Assembly: GCA_023213315.1 (NCBI GenBank)
Contig: JAKCPI010005090.1
Location: 1 to 64,000, forward strand
Direction: 5' to 3'
Length of the DNA: 64,000 nt
Origin: Euborellia annulipes
Taxonomy: Eukaryota > Arthropoda > Insecta > Dermaptera > Anisolabididae
Under the pieces are notes generated by a model, which saw only the letters and a list, made by a program, of their open reading frames with translations, was not told the origin of the DNA and ran no database searches. The translations under genes were made by a program, and so were the position numbers. Positions 11,301-23,300 of this stretch are shown here, piece after piece. Within the stretch, counting starts at the first letter, position 1. The number at the start of each line of letters is the position of its first letter.

Positions 11301-13453
11301 GGACTGAAGATGGTTCTTAAATAAAAAGAACAGAAACGTCTCCGGTGATTGTAACCTGCTTACAGAGTATTGCCTCCTCCTGTCCATAATTATCCATCTA
11401 TTTATAATTTTAATCAACTTATGGAGAAATAAAGTGGCTGTTGTATTCAAATAATAATAGATGAAAGGAGCAGGCAGCCAGGTAATTAGTCTCCACGAAA
11501 TGAATCTCTCTGTTTAGGAAAGAATTTCGGCTTTAATGAAATAACAGATGGCGTTATTTTCTGTCTGCTCCTTTCAACTATTATTTTTTAATCAACATGT
11601 TTAATCCAAACAATGATTTTCTAAAATTTAAATAAATTTGGTATTATGATTTTATAAATAACTAGAAATTTTATTTTATGACTTTAACTAGTGGACTCAT
11701 GTAAATAAATGGGAAAGGAGATAAGCTTGATTGTAAAACTCACAAATTTAAGAAGACATGTGTTTTCGCGAAGGGCACCGACACAGCCGGCAAAACTAAC
11801 GATGAAGATGACGGCGCCAGCGATCACCATAACGAGGGAAATGTTGAGAACGACATCGTAAACAGTTTCTACCTTGAATAGCCCTGTGGCTTGCCATTTG
11901 TAAACAAATGAGTAGAGACCCACTCCGATTAGTAATCCGCTGAATAGCTGAAATTAAAAAGTAAGAGATTTACAATTTTGAATTAATATATATCAGTTTT
12001 TCTATAAACAAGAAAAGAACCAGATGCAGCTAAAAATAAAAATTGATTTTAAAAGAAAAGAAAAGAAAGATAAAAATAAAAGCCTCCGATTTTTTTACAA
12101 CCCAACGGGACGTTTCGGGTTAATTTTATTGACCCATCTTCAGTCTTTCAAAATTGTTAAAATCCTGGAGTTGATCGTTTGGGTAATACATGTAAATTTA
12201 TCATATGTGCTGGCGAGTTGGTCCATCAGACTTATTAATATATAAGTGAGAATAAAATAATTAATAAATAAAATTAACCCGAAACGTCTCGTTGGAAAAA
12301 ATCGGAGGCTTTTTATTTTTGGCTGACCCTGCTTCTTCTGCTGTGTATTACTAAGCTTTGGAAGAAAATCTAAAAGGAGAAAAGTGACTTTGTTAGAAAT
12401 AGGGTTTTATTTACTTCCCATCATGCTAATGGAATCGATTTAACTCATATCATCATATATAAAGTTTAATCACTATTTAGTCCTTGTATGCATATTATTT
12501 GTGTATTGGATTTCCGTGGTGTTTATTTATTATGGTTGGAGCGAATTTTGAGAAAATCGAAAAAACTGAAAAAGTGCATCAGTAGAGTACTAGTACTTAT
12601 TGGCCGATTTTGTTCAAAAGCTTCGTGTTACGTCTCAGGGGGGTACCTAAATATAAAATTTCAACCTCCTAGCTCTTTTCGATTTTGAGATATTTTGTTC
12701 ACAGACAGAGATACACACACACACGCACAAACAGACAGATCATGTTGCAAAAAATTTTTGGGGTTTAAAGTCTATAAATGGCCTAAGTTGCAGAAAGGAC
12801 TGTGTGAATGTGTGTGTGAGTGTGAGTGCGAATGAGAAAAAAAGTGTGTGTTAAAAAAAATAAAACGAATATCCATTAAAATCTCAACATCGAATTTTTG
12901 ACATGAATCAAATACTTTCTCTCTATATATATTAACATATATATATAGGTAAGGGAAAGTAAAAGGTGATAAAAACAATAGAATTTCTCACTAAATAGGC
13001 AAGAGAAAGAAAAAAGTCAAAGTAATATAAGGAGTGGGAAAATTTCTGTTTAATTTCTTCCATTTTAATTCTGCCTAACAAAGAGATTACTCATACATAC
13101 TTGATATCACTAATTAGTAATAAAGGATTCATTTAAGTTTTTCATTTATTTTATATATAAAAAAATTATTTAAAAAAATGCACTTGTGTGCAAATACTAC
13201 TTTGAATGATATATTATAGATAATTCAAAGCAGATTATGTCTATAATGATATTTAATTTTTAATATGAAAATTTTTTTAAAAATTGTTAATCTGAAGTTA
13301 TCCACATTTTTTATATTTTATATATTAATTTTGTTAAATAGAAATTAAACTTACCCAAAATATAAAGTTGAGTTTGAATATCATATATTTAACACAAGAA
13401 CTAACATATGTGAAATTATTTGGTGTCCTCCGCGGTGGTGGTGCATAATGCAT
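5357..13453 (-). CDS. TspanC8-type tetraspanin (3' exon not found)
   Basis: Six coding exons on the minus strand join in phase 0 with GT/AG borders: 13453-13355, 11947-11744, 8896-8723, 7200-7069, 6265-6218 and 5473-5357. They give about 258 residues starting at ATG 13453. Exons 1-2 hold transmembrane segment 1, exon 2 segment 2 with the conserved GCVGALREN loop, and exon 3 segment 3. The large extracellular loop carries [17 protein letters not shown] and SGC, which is eight cysteines, the signature of the TspanC8 group (relatives of TSPAN5/14/17/33). In other animals this group escorts and regulates the ADAM10 metalloprotease, a Notch sheddase. Segment 4 begins in exon 6 ([14 protein letters not shown]) and is cut by the intron. 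The final exon, about 25-35 residues, was not found between 1 and 5250 and probably lies outside the window. The introns are filled with foldbacks and R1 repeats. Confidence 0.9.
5591..5751. repeat. Short near-perfect hairpin
   Basis: Two arms of roughly 75 bp (5591-5665 and 5677-5751) are inverted copies with only a few differences. A loop of about 12 bases, AGCTTGATAAGG, separates them. It lies in the intron between tetraspanin exons 5 and 6. It could be a small palindromic MITE or an inverted local duplication. Confidence 0.75.
5795..6050. repeat. Inverted-repeat element, copy 1
   Basis: AGGCGAAAGTAGGTTCCGCC with GGCGCACCAC on the left is mirrored by TGGTGCGACTCC and CCTACCATTTTCGCTT on the right. 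The tail GTTTTTCATAATTACTTCATAG is shared with a second copy at 44560-44745, so the family unit extends beyond the inverted core. No coding sequence is seen. Confidence 0.5.
6430..6692. mobile_element. Foldback with hammerhead-like core
   Basis: Inverted arms lie at about 6457-6546 and 6600-6690. Between them the plus strand carries CTGAAGATGGC at 6592, then a loop, then GCCGAAACGT ending at 6614. The outer end includes GTGGCTGTGAG, shared with other foldbacks of the family. It lies inside a tetraspanin intron. Confidence 0.6.
7440..8480. mobile_element. Large foldback with hammerhead-like core
   Basis: Arms at about 7500-7740 and 8010-8440 are diverged inverted copies. Shared landmarks are GACCTCCGTTTT against AAACGGAGGTC and GAAAAGCAGTG against CACTGCTTTTC. 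The left end has TTGATGATGGTC, a loop, then GACCGAAACGTT at 7452-7483. The small open frames here are shadows of the arms. Confidence 0.5.
9000..9900. repeat. Inverted repeat with homopolymer-inflated interior
   Basis: Outer arms match in reverse: GGAGGTAGTTGAGTA near 9036 against TACTCAACTACCTCC near 9681, and AAGCTCCAAGAA near 9097 against TTCTTGGAGCT near 9629. Everything between consists of long runs of G, C, A and T, unlike any other part of the window. I suspect consensus errors where a long hairpin was hard to sequence. Glycine/proline-rich frames read from it should not be treated as genes. Confidence 0.5.
9865..10175. mobile_element. Foldback with hammerhead-like core
   Basis: AGTTCTTAAGAGATTATTGG at 9865 is mirrored by CCAATAATCTCTTAAGAACT ending at 10028. 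It is followed by CTGATGATGG and ACCGAAACGTC (10026-10071). The right side continues to TTGAACAGCCAC at about 10150, an end motif repeated in sister elements at 25050 and 45285. Confidence 0.55.
10283..10676. mobile_element. MITE with TATGTGACCG termini
   Basis: TATGTGACCGTCCACATGAA at 10283 is the inverse of TTCATGTGAACGGTCACATA ending at 10676. The element is AT-rich with no frame and a TA-type flank. It is in a tetraspanin intron. From 10690 to 11120 I see only AT-rich intron. Confidence 0.55.
11125..11590. mobile_element. Foldback with hammerhead-like core
   Basis: CTTAGATTGGAAAAGTATAT near 11130 is mirrored by GTATATACTTCTCCAATCTAAG near 11279. The plus strand then has CTGAAGATGGTTC and GAACAGAAACGTC (11304-11340). 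A second diverged core half occurs at about 11525-11560. It adjoins tetraspanin exon 2. Confidence 0.5.
12055..12350. mobile_element. Foldback with hammerhead-like core
   Basis: Inverted arms at 12075-12160 and 12262-12345 share AGCCTCCGATTTTTT and ACGGGACGTTTCGGGTTAAT. Read on the minus strand, 12143-12110 has CTGAAGATGGGT, a loop, then ACCCGAAACGTCC. The stem GGGT/ACCC pairs perfectly. Confidence 0.55.
12533..12972 (+). repeat. R1 interspersed repeat, rearranged copy
   Basis: R1 landmarks are present in order: TTTTGAGAAAATCGAAAAAA, the GTACTAGTACT motif, AATATAAAATTTCAACCTCC, a CAGACAGA run, then TACTTTCTCT followed by TA repeats and AGGTAAGGGAAAGTA. The middle differs from other copies, with GTGTGAATGTGTGTG replacing the GGATTCAGGGGACC block. 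The 3' terminus can form a hairpin (TACTTTCTC against GAGAAAGTA). Confidence 0.6.
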
Positions 13454-13829
13454 TTTGAATCACACAATAAATATTTCCAAGTTATTCTTTTAATAAATTA
13501 AATTCAAATAATATAAATATACTATCATTTATACCTATCAAATGTCACATCACTTCATTTATTTTATATCTTTATTCGATTTAGATTATTTAATTTGTAA
13601 GAAATAATATAATAGGCCAAGATAATTTTATTAATTTATATAAATAAGAAATAAATATGAGAAAAATTAATTGAATTTTGACAGGTTGTTGTGTAATAAA
13701 ATATTATTAATAGTTTAAAGAATAAAGTGAGTCAGAGATAGAAGTGAAAGAAGAGACATTACATTGGTTTCATTGGTATTATATAAAGAAAGTTCTCTAA
13801 ATCCCCGTGAGAATGCTCTTGCTCAATTT

Positions 13830-13935
13830 TCAAATTCGATGTCGGGATTTCGATGGATATACAGGTTTTGAGGTCCCCTGAATCCAAAAAAAGTAGTTTT
13901 TGGAACATGGTCTGTCTGTCTGTATGTCTGTGTTC
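13830..13935 (-). repeat. R1 fragment
   Basis: Contains the inverse of the R1 core: TTTTGAGGTCCCCTGAATCC, then the GTCTGTCTGTCTG run. It lies upstream of the tetraspanin start codon at 13453, so it may be close to that gene's promoter. No clear core promoter is visible there. Confidence 0.55.
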
Positions 13936-13954
13936 AATTTAAATCATGAAGGGT

Positions 13955-14275
13955 CCTAGGGCTTGGTGTAGTTGGTAGCGTGCCTTCTATACTTATACCT
14001 TCTATACCGAACGTCGCGGGCATGGGCGTAACTAGGGGAGTGCCGGAGGGGGAGCTCCTTGCCCTGAGAAAAATTGAGAAAATATGGGGCCTTCCAGGCC
14101 CACCGGAGGATAGCTGGTCCCATGCCCCCCCCCCTTCCCACTTCCCAGCCAAATTCTCTAGTTAGGCCCATAGTCGCGGGTTCGAACCCCAGGCAGTCCG
14201 ATGATTTTATTTAAGCCATTTGGATACCTAATGGCTTAAATAGAAATGCCTGGACCCCCAATAGATATTGGGAAA
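13955..14275 (+). repeat. tRNA-derived SINE split by a MITE
   Basis: The head has a tRNA A box (GTAGTTGGTAGCG). The B box (GGTTCGAACCCC) appears only after an interruption. The tail is the family's TTTAAGCCATTTGG, GCCTGGACCCCCAATAGATA. Intact relatives are at 45770-45895 (plus) and 49618-49755 (minus). The break is explained by the element at 14021-14172. Confidence 0.7.
14021..14172. mobile_element. hAT-like MITE nested in SINE
   Basis: Termini CATGGGCGTAACTAG and CTAGTTAGGCCCATA are imperfect inverted repeats around 152 bp. The host SINE sequence GTCGCGGG is duplicated exactly on both sides (14013-14020 and 14173-14180), an 8-bp target duplication. Removing the element plus one copy restores a continuous SINE. 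A truncated relative ends with TACGCCCATG at about 14402. Confidence 0.8.
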
Positions 14276-14402
14276 TTTGGTTGGGGGGGGGGGTATGGAA
14301 CCATCCGGGGGACCTGGAAGGTCCCATATTGTCTTAATTTTTCTTGAGGTGGGGAGCCTTCTGGGCTCACCCCCACCCCAGGACCCCCTGGGTACGCCCA
14401 TG

Positions 14403-15685
14403 TTGACAAGCACAGAACACAACTTTTTCTTACCAAAGGTGTGCTGGGCGATCAGTTTATTCCCTGGATCAGTCACACCAGATTTTTTATTTTACTGTAA
14501 TTTATTTTTTATTACTTAATCTTATTTTAAGGTTCTGATCTATCAACTCTCTTGATGTTCAAGTTCTTTCTTCAGCAAACTTTTGTTTATTTTAAAAAAC
14601 AAAAACCAAGAGTGTTCAATATATTATCATATCTCAGAAGAAGAATAAGCATAATAAAGTAAAAGAAGTAATAAAGTACCACCCTGTTGCGCAGATGACA
14701 ACAGGATTTTGTCAAAAAGTGATCATCTTACAACCTTCTCACAAATTTCTCGAGTCATTGATATATTAAAACAATGGCAACCAGGAAAGATTAAAAGAAT
14801 TAAAAGAATAAGCAATACTTAAAAACTCAAAAGATGCCTTTTTCTTACAAAGGAATGTAATGTAATATGTTCATATGTTTAAGGAGAAGAAAAAGGAATT
14901 TTTTGAGATCTGAAGTATTGCTTATCATATTAACATATGATATATAGAGAAGGAAAAGGAACTTGTAGAGATTATATTTCTTTTTCACATTCCCAGTTTT
15001 TAATCTGACTTCATATTAAAAAAATCTGGTGTGACTGGCGCACAGCACACAACTTTCTCTTACCTTCGGTAATCGAAAGTTGTGTTCTGTGCTTGTCACA
15101 CCAGATTTTTGTGTCGACATATATTTAGTTCCCGACAGTACGGAACATTTGAATTCAGATGTAAAATTTATAAGTGTGGGAAAATATTTATATTTTGTTA
15201 CCATGGCAACCATTTCTCCTATCTTCCCTATGAAATACAAGAGTAAAGTGGTCTTCAGAAGATTTCAATCACAAAATAAGAATATACATTTTAAAGAGAA
15301 TCTAAAAAATAATTGATTTTTGAATTTTAAAAAAAATCGTTGGAGCAAATTTTGAGAAAATCGAAAAAAAACTGAAAAAGTACATCAGTAAAGTACTAGT
15401 ACTCTTTGGCCGATTTTGATTAAAAGCTTATTTTTCCGGTCCTGGGGGTGTTTAACTTAAATATAAAATTTCAACCTCCTAGCTCAATTCCTTCATGCTT
15501 AAAATTGAACACACACACACCCACACACCCACAGACAGACCATGTCGCAAAACCACTTTTTTGGATTCAGGGGACCTCAAAACGTGAAGATCCATCAAAA
15601 TCTCGACATCGAATTTTTGACATGAATCCAATACTTTCTCTCTATATATATATTACATATATACATAGGTAAGAGAAAGTAAAAA
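14403..15685 (+). repeat. R1 interspersed repeat, long copy with inverted partner
   Basis: A minus-strand R1 end lies at 14403-14495 (GTCACACCAGATTTTT). The main plus copy runs from about 15020 to 15685. It has AATCTGGTGTGACTGG, the TTACCATGGCAACCATTTCT block, the GTACTAGTACT motif, AAATTTCAACCTCCTAGCTC, a CAGACAGACCATG run, GGATTCAGGGGACCTCAAAA, and the terminal TACTTTCTC...GAGAAAGTA hairpin. From 14500 to 15000 I see only AT-rich sequence. From 15690 to 16290 there is one moderately GC patch (15800-15990) with no recognisable frame. Confidence 0.6.
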
Positions 15686-16288
15686 TAAAATAGATTTTTG
15701 ACTTCAAAAAGAGATGCAGAGTTTTTTTACTTGATAGTCTTCAATGTCAATAGGCTATATACTTTTATTTACTTTAAAGGTGACCTTAATTTAATTACAC
15801 CTGGTTAACTGGCACCGACTGGTACAGGTATCGATTCCTTAGGCTCAGAAGGGCCAGTCGGCCTTTGGCAGAATGTCCGGCTGGATGTCTTCGATACAGA
15901 CGTTCGATCAAGATTTCTTTTCCGACTGCCAGGCTCTTGAGAAGGCGTCCAATCGATTAACTTGGCGGTTTAGGACCTTACTCACTACAAAACAAGGGGC
16001 TACTTTAGTCGCTTTTATACAAGTAAGCTAGATGCCTATTTATCTCTGTTTATATTACTCTAAATAAACTTGGATAATCATTATAATGTTTCCTAAATTT
16101 AACTCATTTTGGGAGAAAAACAAAAAACTCGATTATTATTCTCACTTCCTTTCACAACAATCAAAACGTCAAACAAAATTTGGGTCATAATTATGATTAT
16201 GATGCGAATTTTTAATCAATGTAATGTGTTCTATTCAGGAGACCCCTATTACATGTCTTTAATTTTATGGTATTTTAATGAATCTTCA

Positions 16289-16544
16289 CAGGGGCGTATT
16301 TATGGGGGGCGGGGGGCCGGCCCCCAAAATTTCCCAAACATATTCATATATAGAGATATACAGACATCAGCGCAACAAATTGTTTCCGAGATTGATGGAT
16401 CAACGTTTGGTTCCCCAATAGAAAAAATGGTTGTGCCCCCAAAAAATTTCGTGTGAAAAAAAATATAGTTTCTTAAAAAAAAAATTTTCCGTAGAAAAAT
16501 TTTTGAGTTCGGGCCCCCGAAAAAAATTTCTATATACGCCCCTG
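16289..16544. mobile_element. hAT-like MITE
   Basis: CAGGGGCGTATTTATGGGGG at the left is mirrored by ATATACGCCCCTG at the right. The 8-bp target duplication AATCTTCA is exact on both sides (16281-16288 and 16545-16552). It has GGCCCCC-rich sub-termini and an AT-rich centre. From 16560 to 17465 the DNA is AT-rich, with one small G/C hairpin near 16690-16735 and no gene. Confidence 0.85.
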
Positions 16545-17468
16545 AATCTTCATTTATTTTTTTATTTTTTCTCTGTGAATGGTTAAGCTTATGATAGCGA
16601 AGTGAGAATAGACGATTATTCTATTGAATTAATAAATTTATTTTAATCTAATTTAATCCATATTTTTTTTTAATGTCAGAGTTCCAACCAGGGCCGGAAA
16701 GGGGTTTTTGGGGGGGTAATTTCCGGCCCCCCCCAGCAACTTTTGGGAAATTGAAAAAAAAACTGAATAAAAGTTGGTAATGACAAAAGATGGACATTTT
16801 TACAGGCTTATTCGTTTTTACTATATCAAATACACTGTCAATATTCTTCAATTACCCTGGATTACTTATACATGAATTTATATTGAATTTTAAATTTCGT
16901 TGACTTATGGGATTTCTCGAATAAACATAAAATAGATTAAAAACAAAATATTTTTGTTAAATATGGTATAATTGGATGCCAAGAGCATGAATTCTTTTAA
17001 AATAAATGATATAAAAGTACTTTGGATCAAACAGTAAAACATTATAATATAAAATTGAATTAAATTAGTAGTTATTGGAAGGTTGCACTAGCAACAGTCA
17101 TCATGATCCATCATTATTTGTTGTTGTTGACGGCCAGTTTAAAATGTCGTTGTAGAACTCCTTTACGTCCTCTGGGATGTAGTTTTGCAGCTTTTTTTTA
17201 TCTTCTCACTCACTGACTTGTAGAGTTTCTCAAATACATGTAATATTCTTTTTCCTCCAGACCTCTTAATACAGCCAGGAATTTTGTTTTTTTTTTCTTT
17301 ATCAATCAATGAGTCTTCAACATACCGTAGCAATCGATTTTTTACAAAAACTCATTTTCGCCAAAAATGTGACTTATGGGGTTTCTCAAATAAATGATTC
17401 AGTTATGTTGCGGCCCCTAGAGGTCAAATGAACTTAAATGCTAACTTTATTGCATATATCACCAAATG

Positions 17469-17682
17469 TACAGTGAGGGACAATATTCAAGTCCACACCC
17501 ATGGGTTTTCTACTTTTGATTATTTCATTGTTTTTATAAAAGAAAATGAAAATCTTTATTGGAAGCTTTCTACGTTTGAACCATGAAAGTTTCCATTAAA
17601 AAATATTTAATATTTTTTTAAAAACAATGAAATAATCACAAGTAGAAAACGCATGAGTGGGACTTAATATTGTCCATCACTA
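17469..17682. mobile_element. TA-flanked MITE, family T, copy 1
   Basis: CAGTGAGGGACAATATT and, inverted at the right, AATATTGTCC end a 210-bp element. Its two halves are inverted copies of about 80 bp or more (TTGATTATTTCATTGTTTTT against AACAATGAAATAATCAC). The TA flanks fit Tc1/mariner-type insertion. Other copies are at 22270, 54004 and 59429. Confidence 0.75.
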
Positions 17683-18008
17683 CACAATACATCATGAATC
17701 ATTAATAAAAAAAATTAAGTGCGTGGCCTGGAAGGAAATATTATTTCCAAATTTGGCTCCTCTGCTGTAATGGGGGCCTTAAATTTTTGTAGAGTCATCT
17801 CGGGAGAGGGAGTGAAATAATATTTTATTTTTAAAAAATAAGAAAATTTTTAAGTTTAAAAAACAATTCAGGACAAATATAAAAACAAATTTGTAAAAAT
17901 TTTCTGGTTAGTTCCATCCAGGTTCCGTCTAATATAACTTGTCGGTTTTCAATTCCTTTTCAGTGCGGGATATTATAAATATCTAATTGAGTTCTATTAT
18001 TTTTGCAG

Positions 18009-20353
18009 GACCTAAGTGTATGTCTGGAACTGGCCGAGCCAGTGGTAGCCTCCTTTGGCCATCTGTCTCTGTGTCCCCGTCTGGATCGCCAATCTCCAAA
18101 AAAAAATGATCTCATCTTTGTAGGAAAATCCAACCTTTGGAGACAAAGGATGCATCTAGTTCGCTTGCGACTACTTATGGTTCTTCAACAGGCCATCAAT
18201 ATTCTTTTACATCAATGGATCAATCATTTGGAGATTTCCTCCTTGTCTGAACAATTCCTTCAGGACATTTTAAAGTAAGTTAATAAAATATTTCACTGAA
18301 ATACTTATGAAAGTTATTCAAAAAAAATCTGGTGTGACTGGTGACCTACGGTAATATTTTGTTACCATGGCAACAATTTCTCCTATCTTTTCTATGAAGT
18401 ATAAGAGTAAAGTGTGCTTCAAAAGATTTCAAGGGCAAAATGAGAATATACATTTTAAAGAGCATCTAAAAATAATTGAATTTTGAATTTTAATCAAAAT
18501 CGTTGGGGCTAATTTTGAGAAAATCGAAAAAAAAAACTGAAAAAGTACATTAGTAAAGTACTAGTTATTTTTGGCCGATTTTGTTCAAAAGCTTCGTGTC
18601 ACATTCCAGAAGGGTACAATGAGCGCCACAATTAAGTCCCCACCTGATAGTATAGCCTTAAGTATATGATGTAAAGTAAAATAATTTTAATGACCGAAAA
18701 GGTCAAACGTAAAGTCTGGTACAGATAATTTTATTTTGCCTTTTCAAATTTAAAATTATTTCACCATATACCATATATTTAAGGCTCTAGCTATCAGGTG
18801 GGAACTTCATTGTGGCACTCACTGTACCTAACTTAAATATAAAATTTCAACCTTATATCTCTTTCGTTCTTGAGATATTTTGTCCATAGGCAAACACACA
18901 GACAGTCAGACAAACAGACAATGTTGCAAAAACCCCTTTTTTGGATTCAGGGGACCTCAAAACGTGTATATCCATCAAAATCTCGACATGAATCCAATAC
19001 TTTCTCTATATACCTGGTATATATATTACATATATAAATAGGTAAGAGAAAGTAAAAAAAACTTAAAATTATATTCAATAAAAAGTATAAACGTGAAAAC
19101 TAAATAGTCATTATCAAATTGTCTGTGTGATTTCTTTTAGATTAATCAACCAATATAATCAGCTACTAGAATTGCAAGCCTCCTTAGGCGAATCACAAGG
19201 CCTCGGTCCTTTATGTCTCAATACCTGCCCTGCTCTTTTGCATCCACTTCGTAAAATATCACTCACTAAAATCATACAGGTAAAAATATAAACAAATATT
19301 CAAATTAAAAAAAAGTATATACCTTGGTAGTATTGGATTTAATAATATTTTTGTAGGTATTATGTCAGCAACGAGCAGAGTCCTGCTGTCGACTTTTAGT
19401 CCGTTCGTTACTCCTAGCATTCGGCAACTCATCTTCGCAAAAACTTGAGACGAGACCCGTTGATCATCATTCCAGCCCTAGTGAGAAGAGTGACTCCAGT
19501 CTGGAAATCTGCAGGTTTTAGCTAAAGACATGATAAAAAAATACATTAGATTATAGTTTCAAATATCCTAATTCTATAATATGCACGAATTAGTCTATAA
19601 TACTTTTCTTAGACTTATTATTTTTTAAGAGAATTGGTGGGACCGGAAGCTGCCGTATCACCAGTAGAGGCAATTGCCAAGAAGAAGAGGACCATCGGTG
19701 GATGTGCCGTAGGTGAAGTGGTCAAAGCAATGAATTGTCTGGCCAACAACGAGGAACGTCTTGCTGTCTCCATGCTTGAACAGGTGGCCATAGTAAGTCC
19801 TCATATGTTGGGCAAAAACGGAGTCAAACAACACAAAAAATCAGGTACATCTCACATCATCAATTTAAATGGCTATTTTAATATATAGAGATTTATTTTT
19901 ATCCTTAATTTAAAAAATATATAGGATTAGAAGGCCTTGTTCAGTCCGTTGAATGAAAAAATATATTCGTTGATAGTTTGGGCTGGAAGTTGAAATTAAT
20001 AAGTTGGAGAAGGAAACCAGCCCCTCTTTTCCCCCCACCCACACTCTTTTTTTTTATATTTTTTGGGTTCCCGTACCCCCCCCCCCCCCACCAAAATATA
20101 TATAAAAAAAAAAAAAAAAAAAAAATAAAAAAAAATAAAAAAAAAACACTAAAAAAAAAAAAAAAAAAATGGGTTTGGTTTTTTTGGTGGTGGGGGTTGT
20201 TTTTTTTTTTTTTCTTTTTTTTTAATAATTGTTTTCCTTTTTTTTATTGTTTTTTTAATAAAAAAAAAAAAACAAAAAAAAAAAAGAAATAATTTTTTAT
20301 TTAAATAAAATATAGAAAAGAGGGAGGGGGGAGGAGAGGAAGAAGAAAAAAAA

Positions 20354-20391
<38 letters not shown>

Positions 20392-23300
20392 TCATATATT
20401 TTCTTCTATGGGGGAGGGGTAGGGGTTAAAAGAATAAACCCTCGACTGGTTGCGCCACTCACACAAAGATTCATCGAATCTAATAAGAACCTAAGGCTGA
20501 ACGCACATCAATTGAGCAAAAACGTTTTTGGACAAAATGTTTTTTACTAATCGTGCCTAAAACTGTTTTTTCAATGCTTTTCTATGAGTCATGTTTTGCC
20601 ATTGAGCGTTTTGCTCATTCGGTGTGCAATGGCAGTGAGCAAAACGTTTTTGCTCAATTAGTGTGCGTTCAGCCTACATTTATACTAGTAATTTTCAAAA
20701 GGGTTGAACTATTATTGAATAAATTTATTGTATTTCATTTAGAGAAATATTTTGGCCTTGTTTCATATTCTATCAAGTCTTCTAGTTAACATAGGCAAGA
20801 TATTTCTAGTGATATAAGTGAACCAAATCCTCCTCCTCTCGGCTTTTAAGTACATAAAAATATCATTCGATTATATTTTTACTTAACTTAAAAAAGATGT
20901 ACAAAAACAATGTAAGTTCTATTATCTCTAATTATTACCTAATGGACTTGATACAATACAATTTTCCATCGACGATATATTTTAAATGGAAAAATATCGC
21001 TACAGCTTTCTTCGAGAAATGGTGTCCTTGCTCGTTTAATATAATAGTATAAGATATAGCTTTAGTTTCTATTGAAATTCTTCAGGTATACTCCGAGCTC
21101 GCCGTAGTGCAGTATCTAAATCCTTAGAATTCCATGCACAAACTCTCTGGACTACTGCAGGAGGATTTATGGACCATGTGGTTCTTTGGTGGTCTTCAGG
21201 CAGATGTCTTGGAGTGGAGGACTTTGATAAAGCTTTGCATCTAAGAACATTTGCACTGGACTTAATTAAACATGGTATTACTCATAAATACAAGGGTCAT
21301 TCGGAAAGTACAGAACTTTTTTGTATAAAAACTTTAATAACCAATTAGAATAATAAAAATTTGATTTAAAAAAAGTAAATCTTTATTTACATATTATTTG
21401 ATACTTAGGTTACTTTTCTACATAGTCGCCGTTTAAATTTAAACACTTGTCATATGCTTTTGCAAGTTTTTCTATGCCTTCTGCATACACAGTTGCCGCC
21501 AAGCCATAGCCATAATCTTTTTGGTGCACAAAATCTGTTTGGCTTTTTTCGGTTTTTTGGAGTATTTGAATGGTGCTATTCCATTGATTGGCGCTTTGTT
21601 TCTGGAGTGATGTGCGAAACTCAAGTCTCACCACCAGTAACAATGTGTGCTCATTTGCGTTCTTTATTTCTGAATGTCCCTCGTATATTGTATTTGGATT
21701 ATTAGTTGCTTTTTTGTTATATTTTATTATATAATACTAGAAGTCGAGCCTACCTGTTGAAGGTTGATTACGTCTCAGGTACTTAACCCCTAGACCTGAA
21801 CCTACTTTTAAAAATATTTTTTTATAATGACTCACTTCAATTTAATAATATATGTAATAATAATATGAAAATTTTCACAACTCGTGCTTAATGGATATTT
21901 TATTTAGAAAAAGATCGACTACCAATAAACACTAGAATTTACTGCTAAACAAATTTGGTTGTTAGGAGCTAGTTTAATAAAGGCCTCCATACATTTGAAA
22001 TGCGTCCTCAAGGGAAAAATCTCAAGGATTTCGTCGAGGAAAATATTATTGAATTTCATTCAGGATTTTTTTGGCCTCAAGGCCGCTACTACGTTGAGGA
22101 TTTCCTCGAGGCGTGTACTATTCAGGCCGGGCCTTGAGGATAATCGATGGTGTATGGAGGCCTTTAGAGAAAACTTTTTTAATAACTTAATGAACTGTTT
22201 TATAGCTGAATGAACAATGAATAAGTTAAAATCAACTCTAAAGGATTCACTGGAAATTAATAACATTTGTACAGTGAGGGCAATATTAAGTCCCACCCAT
22301 GCCTTTTCTACATGTGATTATTTCATTGTTTTTAAAAAAATATTATGTATTTTTTAATGGAAATTTTCATATGGTTCAAACCAAACCAATTTCCAATAAA
22401 GATTTTCATTTTCTTTTATAAAAACAATGAAATAATCACAAGTAGAAAATGCATGGCTGGGACTTAACTTTGGCGCTCACTGTAAATATTTATTGAAGAT
22501 AAAACAAGATCGCAACCTTTCCTACGACCTATAGAAAAGGCATAGTAATTTTATATGGCGATATTTAATTTTTTAGAAGAATTAAGTCCTCAAATCTCTC
22601 CAGCACTTCAAGCACTTGCTGATGGATTAGTATGTCATGTTACAAGTACCAAATGGGATTTCCTTTTTCGTCAATGCTTAGTTAAACAGGTATTATATAT
22701 TAAAAAGCAAAAACAACTTCCTAAAATCAATCTTATTATTATTAAACACTATTATTTTTTCTGAATAGACAGATGCCACTGGGGAGCTATTTGCCAACAC
22801 ATTTCATCTATTAGTTACTTTGACTATGGCCTGTGAAAAAACTCCAGAATGGTTGCTGGGATCGCCTCCAGATGAACTTCCTCTCGTTGAACAAATTGTA
22901 CTTTTGCATCGTCTCGATCACACGCTGCATATGTGTCGACTGTGGGCTTGTGAAAAAGCAAGGAAATTGGCCAATGGTTGGTCCGTGGGTGCTTTCTTTA
23001 TTCTTACACATCAAGAAGTCGAATCATGTTTGGAGAAAACTAAAATGCTTAAGATGGCCGATTTAGGGGATTTGAGTGATATATCCAGCCAACATGTTCT
23101 TGTCTGTGGAAAAATGAGAGCCAAATTGGTGTCAGAAGTGGAAGAAAACCATCGTAAATTAATAGTGGGTAACTTTATTTTTTTTACTAACGAATTTCAT
23201 TCTAATTACTTTGTTTTTAGGAGGCTCCAAGTTTATGCGTCGAAGTGATGGCAGAAGTGAGTCGCACTTATAGTTTAGCTAATTTACGTATGAATTTTCC

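Noticed and set aside
16109..16456. 115-codon frame as the first exon of CCDC142
   Set aside because: Its second half lies inside the hAT-like MITE at 16289-16544 and its first half has no donor in the right phase.
17100..17260. Minus-strand peptide resembling a Tc1-type transposase tail
   Set aside because: Too short and too diverged to tell from chance; no catalytic motif or termini nearby.
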